A DNA stretch of 64,000 bases from JBGVSA01 sp041807905 (lineage in GTDB: Bacteria > Pseudomonadota > Gammaproteobacteria > Burkholderiales > Rhodocyclaceae): contig NZ_JBGVSA010000008.1 of assembly GCF_041807905.1 (NCBI RefSeq), positions 62,001-126,000 of the forward strand. The letters run 5' to 3'. The notes under the pieces were generated by a model, which saw only the letters and a program-made list of their open reading frames with translations, was not told the origin of the DNA and did not search any database. This document shows, one piece after another, positions 53,162-62,507 of this stretch. Within the stretch, counting starts at the first letter, position 1; each line of letters opens with the position of its first letter. A program made the translations under genes and the position numbers.

Positions 53162-54871
53162 CTACTGCGGCGCGACCTGCCCGGCAAGGAACACGATCAA
53201 TGGCCCCATCAAAGGGAGCACGACGTTGGAGATGGCGTACGTAATGGTGTAACCGAGCAGTGGCGTGGTATTGCCGGCGGCGCTGACCACCGCGCTCAGC
53301 GCCGGCGTGCTGCATTGCTGTCCGGCGATGGCACCGAGCAGGATGGGGCTCTCGAGTTTGAGCACGTAGCGGCCAAAGACCAGCGAGCAGGCCGCCGGCA
53401 GCAGCGCGATGAGGATGCCGGTCAGCGGCAATGCAATGCCGTAGCTCTTGATGAGTGCAAATGCCTGCGGGCCGGAAGACAGGCCGACGCATGCGATGAA
53501 CATCGACAGGCCAAGGTCCTTCATCAACTCGATGGCCGAGGCGGGTATGTTTCCGACCGCAGGGTGCGCGTTCTGCAGCCATCCGAACACCAGCCCCGAA
53601 AGCAGGGCGCCGCCGCCGGTTCCCAGCGAAAACGTGACGCCGCCGAGCTTGACGCCGAACTGCCCGATGAAGATGCCGAGCACAATGCCGATGCCGGCGA
53701 ATAGTACGTCGGTCTCGTCGCTGTCTTTGACTATCTTGCCAAGTCGTGTCGCCACATCGTTGATCTCGCTGGGCAAGCCCTGCAAGCGTACGAGGTCGCC
53801 GGTCTGCAGACGCAATCCGGCCAGCATGGGCAGGGCGACGCCTGAGCGCGTCACTGAAACGATGTAGACGCCTTGCGCGATGCCTTCGCGCTGCGCGCGC
53901 CGACGTACGCTGTCGAGCGTGACATCATGCAGGTCGCGGCGATTGAGGATCACGTCACGCGTGTCCACCGCGAAATCGAGTCCGCTGACGTGGTCCCGCT
54001 CGGCGCCGATGGACTCGCCACAGCGCTGGACGCCTTCACGCATACCGGTGAGCAACACGTAGTCACCGGCTTCGAGCCGCATGTCGTCGGTGGCGTCGAT
54101 GAGCTTTCCACGACGTTTGATGCGTTCGACATTCACGCGCAGGCCTTCTCCGCGCAGTTCCAGTTCGGCGATCGACACGCCGGCCGCGTGCTCAACGACA
54201 TAGATACGGCCCACGATGTCCGGCAGCGCACGCAAGGCGGTTGCGTCGACTTCTGCGCTCGCCCCGCTCATGGTCTTCCAGAGCGCCGCGGCCTCACTGC
54301 GCAGATCGATACGAAACATCAACGGAAACAACTGGCTGGTGGCGATCACGATGGTGATCAGGCCGAAGACGTAGGTGATCGAATAGGCCGTCACTACATT
54401 TGCCTGCAGGTTCTTTATGGCCTCCGGGCTCAGTGGCAATCCAGATATCGCATCGGTCGCCGTGCCGACTACCGCAGATTCAGTGGCCGCGCCCGCCATC
54501 AGACCGGCGGCGCTCCCCTGATCGAGTCCGAACAGACGCGTGGCCGCCAATACCAGCGCGATTACGATGGCGACTTCAATCAGGCAGAAACATCCCAACC
54601 GTAGTCCCTTGGCATTGAGGTTGGCAAAGAACTGCGGCCCGCCGGCGTAGCCCAGCGAGAAGATGAACAGGGCGAAGAAGAAGTTCTTGATGGACGCAGC
54701 CGGTGTGATGGTGACAAGGCTGCCGATCGCCAGCGCGGCCAGCAGGGTGCCGCACACGCCGCCCAATTGAATGGGCCCGAAGCGGATCCGACCAAAAGCG
54801 TGACCACATGCAAGAGCCAGGAAGAGAGCAATTTCCGGAGTCTCTTGCAGTACAGACTGCAGTTCGTGCAT
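53162..54871 (-). CDS. aspT: Aspartate:alanine antiporter AspT, copy 2
   Basis: A 569-residue AAE-family antiporter and paralogue of the next gene. Both open with '...PEIALFL(A/C)LA(C/V)G' and share 'SLGTGGGALLSGLVFGWLQ' in the second half. The central loop again holds two TrkA-C-like domains ('LRLQTGDLVRLQGLPSEIN'). The proteins have diverged substantially, so this is not a recent duplication. It is the first gene of the three-gene unit with the decarboxylase. The pair may form a heterodimer or have different substrates. Confidence 0.9.
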   Translation of the reverse strand: MHELQSVLQETPEIALFLALACGHAFGRIRFGPIQLGGVCGTLLAALAIGSLVTITPAASIKNFFFALFIFSLGYAGGPQFFANLNAKGLRLGCFCLIEVAIVIALVLAATRLFGLDQGSAAGLMAGAATESAVVGTATDAISGLPLSPEAIKNLQANVVTAYSITYVFGLITIVIATSQLFPLMFRIDLRSEAAALWKTMSGASAEVDATALRALPDIVGRIYVVEHAAGVSIAELELRGEGLRVNVERIKRRGKLIDATDDMRLEAGDYVLLTGMREGVQRCGESIGAERDHVSGLDFAVDTRDVILNRRDLHDVTLDSVRRRAQREGIAQGVYIVSVTRSGVALPMLAGLRLQTGDLVRLQGLPSEINDVATRLGKIVKDSDETDVLFAGIGIVLGIFIGQFGVKLGGVTFSLGTGGGALLSGLVFGWLQNAHPAVGNIPASAIELMKDLGLSMFIACVGLSSGPQAFALIKSYGIALPLTGILIALLPAACSLVFGRYVLKLESPILLGAIAGQQCSTPALSAVVSAAGNTTPLLGYTITYAISNVVLPLMGPLIVFLAGQVAPQ

Positions 54872-55135
54872 CAGGATCCGCCTCTTCTGATGAAAAGACA
54901 GGCCGGACGTGCCCTAGCCTGGTCTGACTCAGGTTGCGGCGCAGCATGTCGGCGCCAGCGCCTCGCAGATATGTGAGGGTCATGCTAGTTCACGCATGGG
55001 CAGTATTCAACGCAGCATCGGTTTGCGGGTCCGCGTCTTCCTGGTCCGCCATGGTGCCGCGCCGCCGCTATGAGGCGCTGTGCCTGCATTGATGGGGGAT
55101 ATGCAAAAAGAATGAATGCTCTGGGGCTGTACCTT

Positions 55136-55155
55136 GGTGCAAGTGAACTTGCACC
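55136..55155. repeat. 8-bp perfect hairpin after the zinc-peptidase gene
   Basis: GGTGCAAG (55136-55143), loop TGAA, CTTGCACC (55148-55155), directly at the stop codon of the minus-strand peptidase gene. No T-run. It may be a weak terminator or 3' mRNA structure. The rest of the 284-bp gap from 54872 holds nothing I can support. Confidence 0.5.
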
Positions 55156-56358
55156 TCAGGGCAAGGGTGCCGGGGTGTCCGACCCTGTGTATTCGCTCGC
55201 GATGACCGTACTGCGAGCAAGGTTATGCGAGCCGATTATCCGGTCGACAAAGTAGAGTTTCCTGGCCACGCTGGCGGGCAGGACAAAGGGATAGAAGTCC
55301 GGTTGTCCCATGCTGCGGCACAGTTCATTCATGACTCCGGTCAGACGCAGCCAGCTCGCCAGCAGGTGGAGAAAGCTATCGGCCTCTTCCGGTGGATCTG
55401 CACCAATGTCAGCAGCCGTAAAGTCTGCACGCTGCAGATCGAGATAGTCCGCATCCAGCCCGAAACTGTTGGCCGTGGCGAGACTGTCGATCATGTGGAG
55501 GTAGTGCGCCCAGGTCTCTGCCCAGTCTTCCCACGGATGCACACTGGCGTAGGCGCTGACAAAATGCTGTGGCCAGTCGGCCGGCGGCCCCGCTTCGTAA
55601 TGGTGGTTCAGCGCTTCCGCATAGTCCTGTCGCTCATCGCCGAACAGCGCCCGGAAAGGCTGGTGCCACGCCGTGTCGGCGACCAGTCGGTCCCAATAGT
55701 AGTGGCCCACCTCGTGCCGCAGGTGGCCGAGGAGGGTACGGTATGGCTCGCGCAACGCAGTACGCATGCGTTCGCGTTCGACGTCGTCAGCCTCCAGCAC
55801 GTTGATCGTGATGACGCCCGCTGAGTGCCCGGTAACGACAGGCGGGGCGTTATCCAGCGTGCGCAGAAACTCGAACATCAGTCCGTTCGCCGGATCCTCC
55901 CGCAGACGCGAGGCCACGGGCAGCCCCAAGGTGATGAGTTGCGACACCAGCCGTCGCTTGGCCTGTTCGATACGGCCCCACAACACACCGTTGTCGGCGT
56001 TGCCCAGATCGGGAATCGTGTCATTGAGCCGGCAGGCCATGCACAGGCCGTCCGATTCGTCGCCAAGATCGGCGAACTCCGGCTCGACCAACCAGTTGCA
56101 GGCCGCTGGCGTATCGAGATTGGCGCAACGCCGATAGATTCGGGGCGAGGTGTCGGCGGCCAGTCGCCATCCGCCGTCATCGTCGGCCGGTTCGATCGTC
56201 GATAGCAGACCGGAATTCGGCTCGTAGCCCAACGCGCGACCGCAGGCCAGGCATTGGCTGTTGCGAAAGAACACCGGTTGCCCGCAAGTGCATCGCCAGG
56301 CGCGACGCAACGCGGGCACAGCGGTGACGCCGGTCGGGATGCCCAGGGCGGGTGACAT
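55156..56358 (-). CDS. Putative zinc-binding metallopeptidase (COG4307 family)
   Basis: A 400-residue cytoplasmic protein. An N-terminal zinc ribbon ('WRCTCGQPVFFRNSQCLACGRALGYEP', four Cys in two CxxC/CxxC pairs) is followed by a peptidase-like domain with a zincin motif: 'GHLRHEVGHYYWDRLV' (HExxH). A later Glu in 'PWEDWAETWAHYLHMID' could be the third ligand. The family is annotated as putative zinc-binding peptidase. No secretion signal is present. The substrate is unknown. It lies upstream of the AspT operon on the same strand but 285 bp away. Confidence 0.88.
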   Translation of the reverse strand: MSPALGIPTGVTAVPALRRAWRCTCGQPVFFRNSQCLACGRALGYEPNSGLLSTIEPADDDGGWRLAADTSPRIYRRCANLDTPAACNWLVEPEFADLGDESDGLCMACRLNDTIPDLGNADNGVLWGRIEQAKRRLVSQLITLGLPVASRLREDPANGLMFEFLRTLDNAPPVVTGHSAGVITINVLEADDVERERMRTALREPYRTLLGHLRHEVGHYYWDRLVADTAWHQPFRALFGDERQDYAEALNHHYEAGPPADWPQHFVSAYASVHPWEDWAETWAHYLHMIDSLATANSFGLDADYLDLQRADFTAADIGADPPEEADSFLHLLASWLRLTGVMNELCRSMGQPDFYPFVLPASVARKLYFVDRIIGSHNLARSTVIASEYTGSDTPAPLP

Positions 56359-56395
56359 GGCGATCGAATGGCGTTGGCCGTGGGATTGGGCGCAA

Positions 56396-56665
56396 TCAGC
56401 CCGCCAGCGCCTTCTGCTGCGCCCGGCTCACGATGGGCGGCGGGGGCGTCAGGGGCGGCGGGTCGGAAATCGGCGGCGGTGGCGCCAGCGGGTCGTCCGG
56501 CTCGCTAGGCGGAACGGGCTCGGAGCCTGGCGGTTCGTGCGTGGGTTCGGTGGGCAGATGAGCGCGCAGCGGCAGCCGGAAGCAGCCTTGGCGCGCCATC
56601 TCGCGGATGCTGCGGTGAGGCAGCGGGAACCCCTCGCGGGGTTCCGTATGGAGCGTTGTCATCAT
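56396..56665 (-). CDS. Small proline-rich protein
   Basis: An 89-residue protein, basic at the start ('REGFPLPHRSIREMARQGCFRLPLRAH') and then almost purely Pro/Glu/Asp ('PPPPISDPPPLTPPPP'), probably disordered. The start could be ATG 56665 or 56662. No signal peptide or known domain. Six bases separate it from the CsbD gene on the same strand, which suggests an operon. I regard it as a likely real but unrecognised gene. Proline-rich composition in a high-GC genome makes a spurious frame possible. Confidence 0.5.
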   Translation of the reverse strand: MMTTLHTEPREGFPLPHRSIREMARQGCFRLPLRAHLPTEPTHEPPGSEPVPPSEPDDPLAPPPPISDPPPLTPPPPIVSRAQQKALAG

Positions 56666-56671
56666 GGTGCG

Positions 56672-56857
56672 TCAGGCCTTGTCGATGGCATCCTTGACCT
56701 TTTCCTTGGCGTCGCCGTAGCCGGCGCGCACTTTGCCGGTCGCTTGGTCGGCCTGCCCGCGTGCTTCAAGGTCGCGGTCTTTGGTGGCGCGGCCGGCCAC
56801 TTCCTTGACCTTGCCTGCGGCTTGCTCGGTACGTCCCTTGATCTGGTCGCGGTTCAT
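56672..56857 (-). CDS. CsbD family stress protein
   Basis: A 61-residue, highly charged helical protein that begins 'MNRDQIKGRTEQAAGKVKE' and repeats 'GQADQATGKVRAGYGDAKEKVKDAIDK', the CsbD/YjbJ repeat. Members are abundant general-stress proteins of unknown function. I chose the ATG at 56857. Longer frames lack similarity. It precedes the proline-rich gene on the same strand. Confidence 0.9.
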   Translation of the reverse strand: MNRDQIKGRTEQAAGKVKEVAGRATKDRDLEARGQADQATGKVRAGYGDAKEKVKDAIDKA

Positions 56858-57117
56858 GGTGAGGTCCTTTCCGTGTGCGTTCAGAGATGCGCCGTTGGGT
56901 GGCGCGTAGTGACAGGATAGGTGTGGCCCGCGGGGGGCCTTATCGGATCGACGCGGCTGCCGGCGTAGGACAAGCGGGACATCGCGTAGGAATGCCGGCG
57001 GTGCCGCGAAGCGCAGGCTAGCGGCGCACATTGCCCCTTATTCCGGCTCTGGAATGATCCGGCGTTCACGTAGAATCGCGTCTCTTCGTGCGCCGCCGGC
57101 GCTTTCGTCTTCGCCGC

Positions 57118-58332
57118 ATGTCCCCGATAGGCCCGTCGCTCAATCCGATCAACCTGCTGATCATCACCGCGCTGCTCAGCGGCGTGATGCTGCTGGTGCT
57201 CGTCTCCATCAAGCGGAGCGGCCTGCCGGGCGTCGCCGATTGGCTGCGCGCCAATCTGCTCATTGTGGGCTCGTTGATTCTGTTCGCTGCGCGCGGTCGT
57301 ATCAGTGATTGGGCGTCGATCGTTGTTGCCAATACGATGCTGGCCTGGGGAATGTGCGAAGTCTACATCGGCCTGGGCCGCTTCTTCGGCCGCCCCATAC
57401 GACGGGCTGCGCTGGCGTTACCGATGGCTGCAGTGCCGCTGGCGCTGGCGTGGCTGACGTTCGTGACGCCCAGTTTCAGTCTGCGCGTGGTGTTGATGTC
57501 CGTGGTGCACACTGTCATCTGCGCTGCCATTGCCGTGACCGTGGTGCGCTTCCGCCCGCGTTCGCGCCCGCTCTACAGCTATGGACTGACGATCGGCGTG
57601 GCCGCGTTCTTCACCATCGGGCACGCGATTCGCGGCCTGTTCTACCTGTTCGTACATAACGCGGATACGGCATCGATCATGTCGCCGGGCATGAACGTGG
57701 CATTCCTGACGCTCGGGGCGATCGTCATGCCCACGCTCACCATGTGCGCGGTGATGATGGCGCACGACGCAGTCATGGCCAGCGCCGAGAAAGCGGCCAA
57801 CACCGATTTTCTGACGCACCTGTTGTCACGCCGTGCCTTGTCCGAAGCCACCGAGCGCGAAATCGCCGGCGCCGCGCGTACCGGTCGGCCCTTGTGCCTA
57901 GTGATGTTCGACATCGACCACTTCAAGGCCATCAACGATACCTACGGCCACGCGGCAGGCGATGCGGTGCTGAAAGCCTTCGCTTCGCTCGGTCTGGCAA
58001 CGGTGCGCAGCGACGACTACCTGGGGCGGATGGGCGGCGAGGAATTCGCGTTGCTCTTGCCCGAGACGCCGCCGGCCGTGGCGGTGGCGATCGCCGAACG
58101 CATGCTCATGCGTACCCGCGAACGCGGTGTGCACGTTGGCGGCGAGGTCATCCGCCATACGGTGAGCGCAGGCGTTGCAGCGTTTGAGCGGGGCGATACG
58201 CTTGAGACTCTGCTTGCCGCCGCCGACCGCGCCCTGTACGCCGCCAAGGAGGGGGGACGCAATCGCGTCATCCATAACGCGCGCTCCGCGTCGGAGCATC
58301 ATGTGCAGCGCGCGGAGGCCGCCGAGCGCTGA
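57118..58332 (+). CDS. Membrane-bound diguanylate cyclase (GGDEF)
   Basis: A 404-residue protein with about seven N-terminal transmembrane helices (residues 10-210), a MASE-like sensory module. A C-terminal GGDEF domain has 'VMFDIDHFKAINDTYGHAAGDAVL', the active site 'GRMGGEEFALLLPE' and an RSDD inhibitory I-site five residues before it. It makes cyclic di-GMP at the inner membrane. I chose ATG 57118 over GTG 57088, which adds ten Arg-rich residues. It is a single gene that converges with the alginate lyase gene. Confidence 0.92.
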   Translation: MSPIGPSLNPINLLIITALLSGVMLLVLVSIKRSGLPGVADWLRANLLIVGSLILFAARGRISDWASIVVANTMLAWGMCEVYIGLGRFFGRPIRRAALALPMAAVPLALAWLTFVTPSFSLRVVLMSVVHTVICAAIAVTVVRFRPRSRPLYSYGLTIGVAAFFTIGHAIRGLFYLFVHNADTASIMSPGMNVAFLTLGAIVMPTLTMCAVMMAHDAVMASAEKAANTDFLTHLLSRRALSEATEREIAGAARTGRPLCLVMFDIDHFKAINDTYGHAAGDAVLKAFASLGLATVRSDDYLGRMGGEEFALLLPETPPAVAVAIAERMLMRTRERGVHVGGEVIRHTVSAGVAAFERGDTLETLLAAADRALYAAKEGGRNRVIHNARSASEHHVQRAEAAER

Positions 58333-58350
58333 GACCCAATCTGGTTACAG

Positions 58351-58385
58351 AAAAAAAGAGGCCCGGCCGCAGAGGCGGCCAGGCC
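58351..58385 (-). terminator. Terminator of the alginate lyase gene
   Basis: GGCC-C-GGCCGC (58360-58370) pairs with GCGGCC-A-GGCC (58375-58385) with one mismatch. On the minus strand the hairpin is followed by seven T. It ends the alginate operon about 35 bp past the lyase stop codon. Confidence 0.85.
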
Positions 58386-58419
58386 GAGGAGCACCTCACA
58401 TTTTTTCTGTTCGCTGCGC

Positions 58420-60705
58420 TCAGAACGGCTTGGGCAGCGTGATCGTGTACATCTCGTTGTTGCCGTCCTGGAAATACAGGTTGGTCGAGAAGCCCTGATC
58501 GTCGTTGAAGTGGAACACACGCAGGGGGGCCGACAGCGCGTACGGCGTGAGCAGCGTCACCAATGTGTGGTGACGGGCGGCGGCAGTGCTCGCGACCAGC
58601 GTCGATTGCGGCGGCAGGCCTTCGACTTCGCTCTGATCGATGTTGGCGTACGAAACGGTGTTCTCGATGTTCACCGGGCCGGACGAGCAATAGACGAATT
58701 CGCCATTCAGGCCAGCCTTGTCGCCGTGGTAGCGGAACACCTGCGAGCCGAGTTCGCACGGTTTGAAGGTGTGCATGAGCCACTGCACGCTTCCGTCCTG
58801 TTCGAGTTCCACGTCGTCGACGATGACGAAGAAGCGGTCATGCACAAAGTGGATGTCTCGGCGGTAGCGCGCCAGATACGGCACTTCGGCCTTGTAGGCG
58901 TCGGTCGGATCGAGGCTGATGAAGTGCGCGCCGTTACGCGTACCCACTTCCAGCACATGGCCCTGCGCCTTGAGACATTCGGCTTTGTTCGAGCCCGAAT
59001 ACTGTCCCTTGCCGTCGATGAGAATGGCATTCTTCGATTTGGTCAGTCGACGCCATTCCTTGTGCATGGTGGTGCCGAAACCAATGTAGTAGCCGCTCTG
59101 GATCGCCAGATCCTCGCCATAGCCGTACAGCAGGAACGCACCCTGGTCACCGTGGCTGTGGCTGATCGAACCGAAGTCGCTCGCCTTGGTCACGAACTGG
59201 ATGTGCTGCTCCGGCTTGTCCATGTGTCGTTGCAGGGCGACCCAGCCAACGTCACCGAAGTACTTGACGGTGTCGATGTCCGATGGCGCCTTCGCTTCGA
59301 TGTGCGGGAAGTCGTGCAAGTACTGCACGTCGTCGAAGTTCAGGTCCCACCAGCCGTAGTTGTAGAACTCCATCTCGGTGCCCGGATCGTTCCGGCACAC
59401 CTCTTCGAAGTACCACTGGAAGTACGGGTTGCCCGTGACGCCGGCGAACTGCCGCAGGTTGTAGCCGACCTTCAGGCAGGGCAGGTCGCCCAGCGTGGAG
59501 TCATCGCCAAAGCACGCGCGCCGCGTGTCTGGGGCCTTAGTGTAGAGCGGGAACCAGCCAGTGCTCTGGAAGAACGGGCGCTTGTACAGGTCGTGCTTGA
59601 AGTACTTCAGCACGAGATTGGCCGCTTCGGTGAAATAGGCCATGGCCGTCATCCAGTAGTGCGGACCCTCGGCCCAGCCGCCGTCCACGCCACCCCAGGG
59701 CGGGTAGATGGCGTCGTAGAAATCGATGGAGTAGTCGAGCCATTTCTGCGCTTCGGGCACTTCGCCCAGCAGCACGATGGAGCAGGGCACCAGCACCGAT
59801 GAAATCGAGCGCACGGCATGGCTGTCGTACGGGAAGATGTGGATCTTCGCGCGGTCGATAACGTGGTTGGCGACTTCACGCGTACGCACCGTCAGCGATT
59901 CGCGCACGTTGGCGCGCTCGATGTCCGACAGTTCATCGTGCAGCCAGTCGTAGCCCCAGGCCAGTGCTGCGACGATACGGAAGGCGGCTTCGTCGTTGTA
60001 GTCGCGGCAGGTCGGGCCGCGTACGTCCCATGCGGCGACGGCCAGCAGCCATTCCTTGGCGCGGGCGGTCATGGCGGCGTCGCCCAGCACGCGGCCGGCG
60101 ATGGCCAGGTGGCGGATGGCGTAGATGACTTCCTGGCAGTCGATGTACATCTTGCGCCACAGGGCCGGCGTGCGCTTGTTGTTGGGGTAGGGCAGCGGCT
60201 CGGCGATGATCTCGCGCGACATCCACGGCATCACCGACTTGGCCATGAAGTTGGCCCACTTGCAGTGATCGGGGTCGGCGGCGACGCTCTTGCCCAGCGC
60301 GGTGGCTTCGCTCTGCGACAGCCACAGGCGCGGGTGCGTCATGTCGCATTCGGCGTAGCGCGCCTTGTGACGCATGCCGGGCACGGCGGGCGCATCGGCC
60401 GGCAGGACGAAGCTGCGTGGGGCGCTCCAGTCGGAGTCGACCTTGCCGGCGGCGGTATCCCACAGGGCATACGACCAGGTGTAGCTGCCCGGCGTCAGCG
60501 TGACGTCGGGGCGGAAAAAGTTGTGCTGGATGTCGCCGAACACAGTCTCGTTCCCCGCGTCCGACACCACCCGCACGGCATAGCGCGCCTGGCTGTCCAG
60601 TTCCGGCAGCCACAGGAAGCGCGGCGGGTTCTCAGTGACCGTGATGCCTTCGGGGAAATATTTGATCGTCATGTCCGCGGACTGCGGCTGTTCCAGCTTC
60701 TTCAT
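58420..60705 (-). CDS. PL15-family exo-type oligoalginate lyase (heparinase II/III-like)
   Basis: A 761-residue enzyme of DUF4962 plus heparinase II/III-like domains, the family 15 polysaccharide lyase type. An N-terminal beta domain ('TVTENPPRFLWLPELDSQARYAVRV') precedes an (alpha/alpha) toroid with 'PYPNNKRTPALWRKMYIDCQEVIYAIRHL'. The C-terminal beta domain starts near 'SHSHGDQGAFLLYGYGEDLAIQSGYY'. Compared with the Agrobacterium lyase Atu3025 as I remember it, the catalytic His and Tyr correspond to His296 ('PYDSHAVRS') and Tyr350 ('EGPHYWM'), with the same 54-residue spacing. It has no signal peptide, so it degrades imported oligoalginate in the cytoplasm to monosaccharide. It is the last gene of the alginate unit, after the AlgQ-like proteins. 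Confidence 0.92.
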   Translation of the reverse strand: MKKLEQPQSADMTIKYFPEGITVTENPPRFLWLPELDSQARYAVRVVSDAGNETVFGDIQHNFFRPDVTLTPGSYTWSYALWDTAAGKVDSDWSAPRSFVLPADAPAVPGMRHKARYAECDMTHPRLWLSQSEATALGKSVAADPDHCKWANFMAKSVMPWMSREIIAEPLPYPNNKRTPALWRKMYIDCQEVIYAIRHLAIAGRVLGDAAMTARAKEWLLAVAAWDVRGPTCRDYNDEAAFRIVAALAWGYDWLHDELSDIERANVRESLTVRTREVANHVIDRAKIHIFPYDSHAVRSISSVLVPCSIVLLGEVPEAQKWLDYSIDFYDAIYPPWGGVDGGWAEGPHYWMTAMAYFTEAANLVLKYFKHDLYKRPFFQSTGWFPLYTKAPDTRRACFGDDSTLGDLPCLKVGYNLRQFAGVTGNPYFQWYFEEVCRNDPGTEMEFYNYGWWDLNFDDVQYLHDFPHIEAKAPSDIDTVKYFGDVGWVALQRHMDKPEQHIQFVTKASDFGSISHSHGDQGAFLLYGYGEDLAIQSGYYIGFGTTMHKEWRRLTKSKNAILIDGKGQYSGSNKAECLKAQGHVLEVGTRNGAHFISLDPTDAYKAEVPYLARYRRDIHFVHDRFFVIVDDVELEQDGSVQWLMHTFKPCELGSQVFRYHGDKAGLNGEFVYCSSGPVNIENTVSYANIDQSEVEGLPPQSTLVASTAAARHHTLVTLLTPYALSAPLRVFHFNDDQGFSTNLYFQDGNNEMYTITLPKPF

Positions 60706-60874
60706 CACTCTGTCCTTCGTCGTGGTGTTGCGTCGGTGCGCGTGCAGTTCCGGCGATGACTCTCCCTGTGGCAACAGGGCCTCCTCTTCCGCGCGATGGG
60801 CGCGGCCGTCACCGGTGTCCGGGTAAAACGCGTCGACGTTGATTCAGTGCGCGCAGCGGAATCTCTCTGGCGCT

Positions 60875-60924
60875 GGCGGCGGGCGGGCGCCCGCCGCCAT
60901 GTCCCGACCGCCCGGCCGGGACAT
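60875..60924. repeat. Two tandem hairpins between the AlgQ2-like gene and the lyase gene
   Basis: The first has a 10-bp perfect stem (60875-60884 with 60889-60898, loop GGGC). The second, ATGTCCCG with CGGGACAT (60899-60906 with 60917-60924), abuts it. They begin about 11 bp past the stop codon. No T-run follows, so they look like RNA stabilisers or attenuators that let the binding protein be made in excess. Confidence 0.7.
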
Positions 60925-60935
60925 GGGTCATGCGA

Positions 60936-62486
60936 TTAGTTCTTGTACTGACGGTCGTAGGCCTGCTGCATCATCTGCAGCACTTGGTAGAGGCCGCGCA
61001 GCTTGAGCTGGCGCTGGTACTCGTCCCAGGTCTTGTCCACGTCCTTGGTGCCCATCACCCAGGCCTGGCCCATCTCGTACATGTAGGTGCGCACGTCGGC
61101 CCAGTACTTGTCGTAGATGGCGCGCTCTTCACGCGTCATGTTCACGCCTTCGAAGCCGGGGAGCACGTACTTGCCCTTGACGTACATGTCGATGCCGGCC
61201 TGAGCTTCAGGCGTGGTCCATTGACGCTCGTAGTCGTAGTCCTGCCAGAAGCCGATGGGAATCTGTGCCCCCATGTCATAGAGCTGGTTATTGACCGGCT
61301 GCGGCGACTTGAGCACCGAATCCTTGAACACCGCCTTGCCATTCTTGATGTCATACGTGACACCCGGAACGCCAAAGTTGGAAATGTCACGGCCCGGACG
61401 GCTGAAGTAGAAGTCGAAGAACTTGATGGTTTCCACCGGGTTCTTGTTCTTCACCGTGATGGCCCAGCCATCGGGGCGAACCTTCTGGCGCGAGTCTTCT
61501 TCCCAGCGCTGGCCCTTGCTGTTGGTCGGCGGTGCGATCGGAATCAGCTTGAAGCCCGGCACCGTCTTGGACAGACCTTCGTTGAAGGTCATCGTGCTGG
61601 CGAACCAGTCATGCGTGAAGCCGCCCAGGTTGCCGCCGAACATCTGTTCGCGTGCGCGCGCCTTGCGCGTGAAGATTTCCTTGTCGATCAGGCCTTCCTT
61701 GTACCACTGGGCAACGTGCTTGATGCCGTCGCGGAAGGCGGTCTCGGACCAAGGATGCTTGACGCGGCCGTTGTCGATGTAGAAGTCCATGTAGTTGTCG
61801 GACCCCGACGAGCGCGCGCCCCAGAAGTTCACCAGGCGGAAGACTTCGTCCGGATGGCGGTCGATGAAGGGGACTTCGTCGGCCTTGCCGTTGCCGTTCG
61901 GGTCCTTTTCCTTGAACGCCTTGAGCACCGTGTACAACTCGTCGATGTTCTGCGGCGGCTTCAGGTTCAGCTTCTTGAGCCAGTCTTCGCGGATGAAGTA
62001 GCCGCGTGCGACCACGCCGTCCGGCACGTAGGGGATGAAGTAGAGGTTGCCGTCCGGCGCCTTGATGGCGCGTTCGACCTCCGGGTGCGACTTGAAGAAC
62101 GCCTTGAGGTGCGGGGCGTACTGGTCGATCAGCTTGTTGAGCGGAATGAATGCGCCTTCCTGCCCGTACTGAATGAACTTGTCCTTCAGGTTGTCACCGC
62201 CGACGACGTCCGGCAGGTCGCCCGAAGCCATCATCAGGTTGAACTGCTCCTGACTGTTGGTGGCGGCCTTGTTGGCGACGCTCTGCAGCTTCACGTTGGT
62301 GAGGCGGAACGATTCCTTGGCCACCGGCCAGTTCTCATCCCACACCCACTTGTCGCGGAAGTGCATGTGAATCTTCAGCGTCAGCGGCTTGTCGGTCACC
62401 CAGGTGGCCTCCTTCGCCGTAGCGACGGGCGCGGCGAAAGCCATGATCGTGGCTACCGCAGCGACGGACAACATCATCTTCTTCAT
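60936..62486 (-). CDS. Alginate-binding periplasmic protein, AlgQ2-like (ABC importer)
   Basis: A 516-residue solute-binding protein. Signal peptide 'MKKMMLSVAAVATIMAFAAPVATA', mature start 'KEATWVTDKPLTLKIHMHFR'. It strongly resembles AlgQ2 of Sphingomonas sp. A1, from memory of its sequence. The EF-hand-like calcium site is complete: D195, N197, N199, K201, D203, E204 in 'DPNGNGKADE'. Such proteins bind alginate oligomers in the periplasm and deliver them to the AlgS/AlgM1/AlgM2 ABC importer. GGAGGAGC is before ATG 62486. A close paralogue lies upstream and a PL15 lyase downstream on the same strand. Confidence 0.92.
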   Translation of the reverse strand: MKKMMLSVAAVATIMAFAAPVATAKEATWVTDKPLTLKIHMHFRDKWVWDENWPVAKESFRLTNVKLQSVANKAATNSQEQFNLMMASGDLPDVVGGDNLKDKFIQYGQEGAFIPLNKLIDQYAPHLKAFFKSHPEVERAIKAPDGNLYFIPYVPDGVVARGYFIREDWLKKLNLKPPQNIDELYTVLKAFKEKDPNGNGKADEVPFIDRHPDEVFRLVNFWGARSSGSDNYMDFYIDNGRVKHPWSETAFRDGIKHVAQWYKEGLIDKEIFTRKARAREQMFGGNLGGFTHDWFASTMTFNEGLSKTVPGFKLIPIAPPTNSKGQRWEEDSRQKVRPDGWAITVKNKNPVETIKFFDFYFSRPGRDISNFGVPGVTYDIKNGKAVFKDSVLKSPQPVNNQLYDMGAQIPIGFWQDYDYERQWTTPEAQAGIDMYVKGKYVLPGFEGVNMTREERAIYDKYWADVRTYMYEMGQAWVMGTKDVDKTWDEYQRQLKLRGLYQVLQMMQQAYDRQYKN

Positions 62487-62507
62487 GGTGCTTGCTCCTC
62501 CGAGTTC

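Noticed and set aside
55070..55255. Short 61-codon frame between the AspT operon and the peptidase gene
   Set aside because: No ribosome-binding site, overlaps the peptidase gene antisense and shows no coding character.
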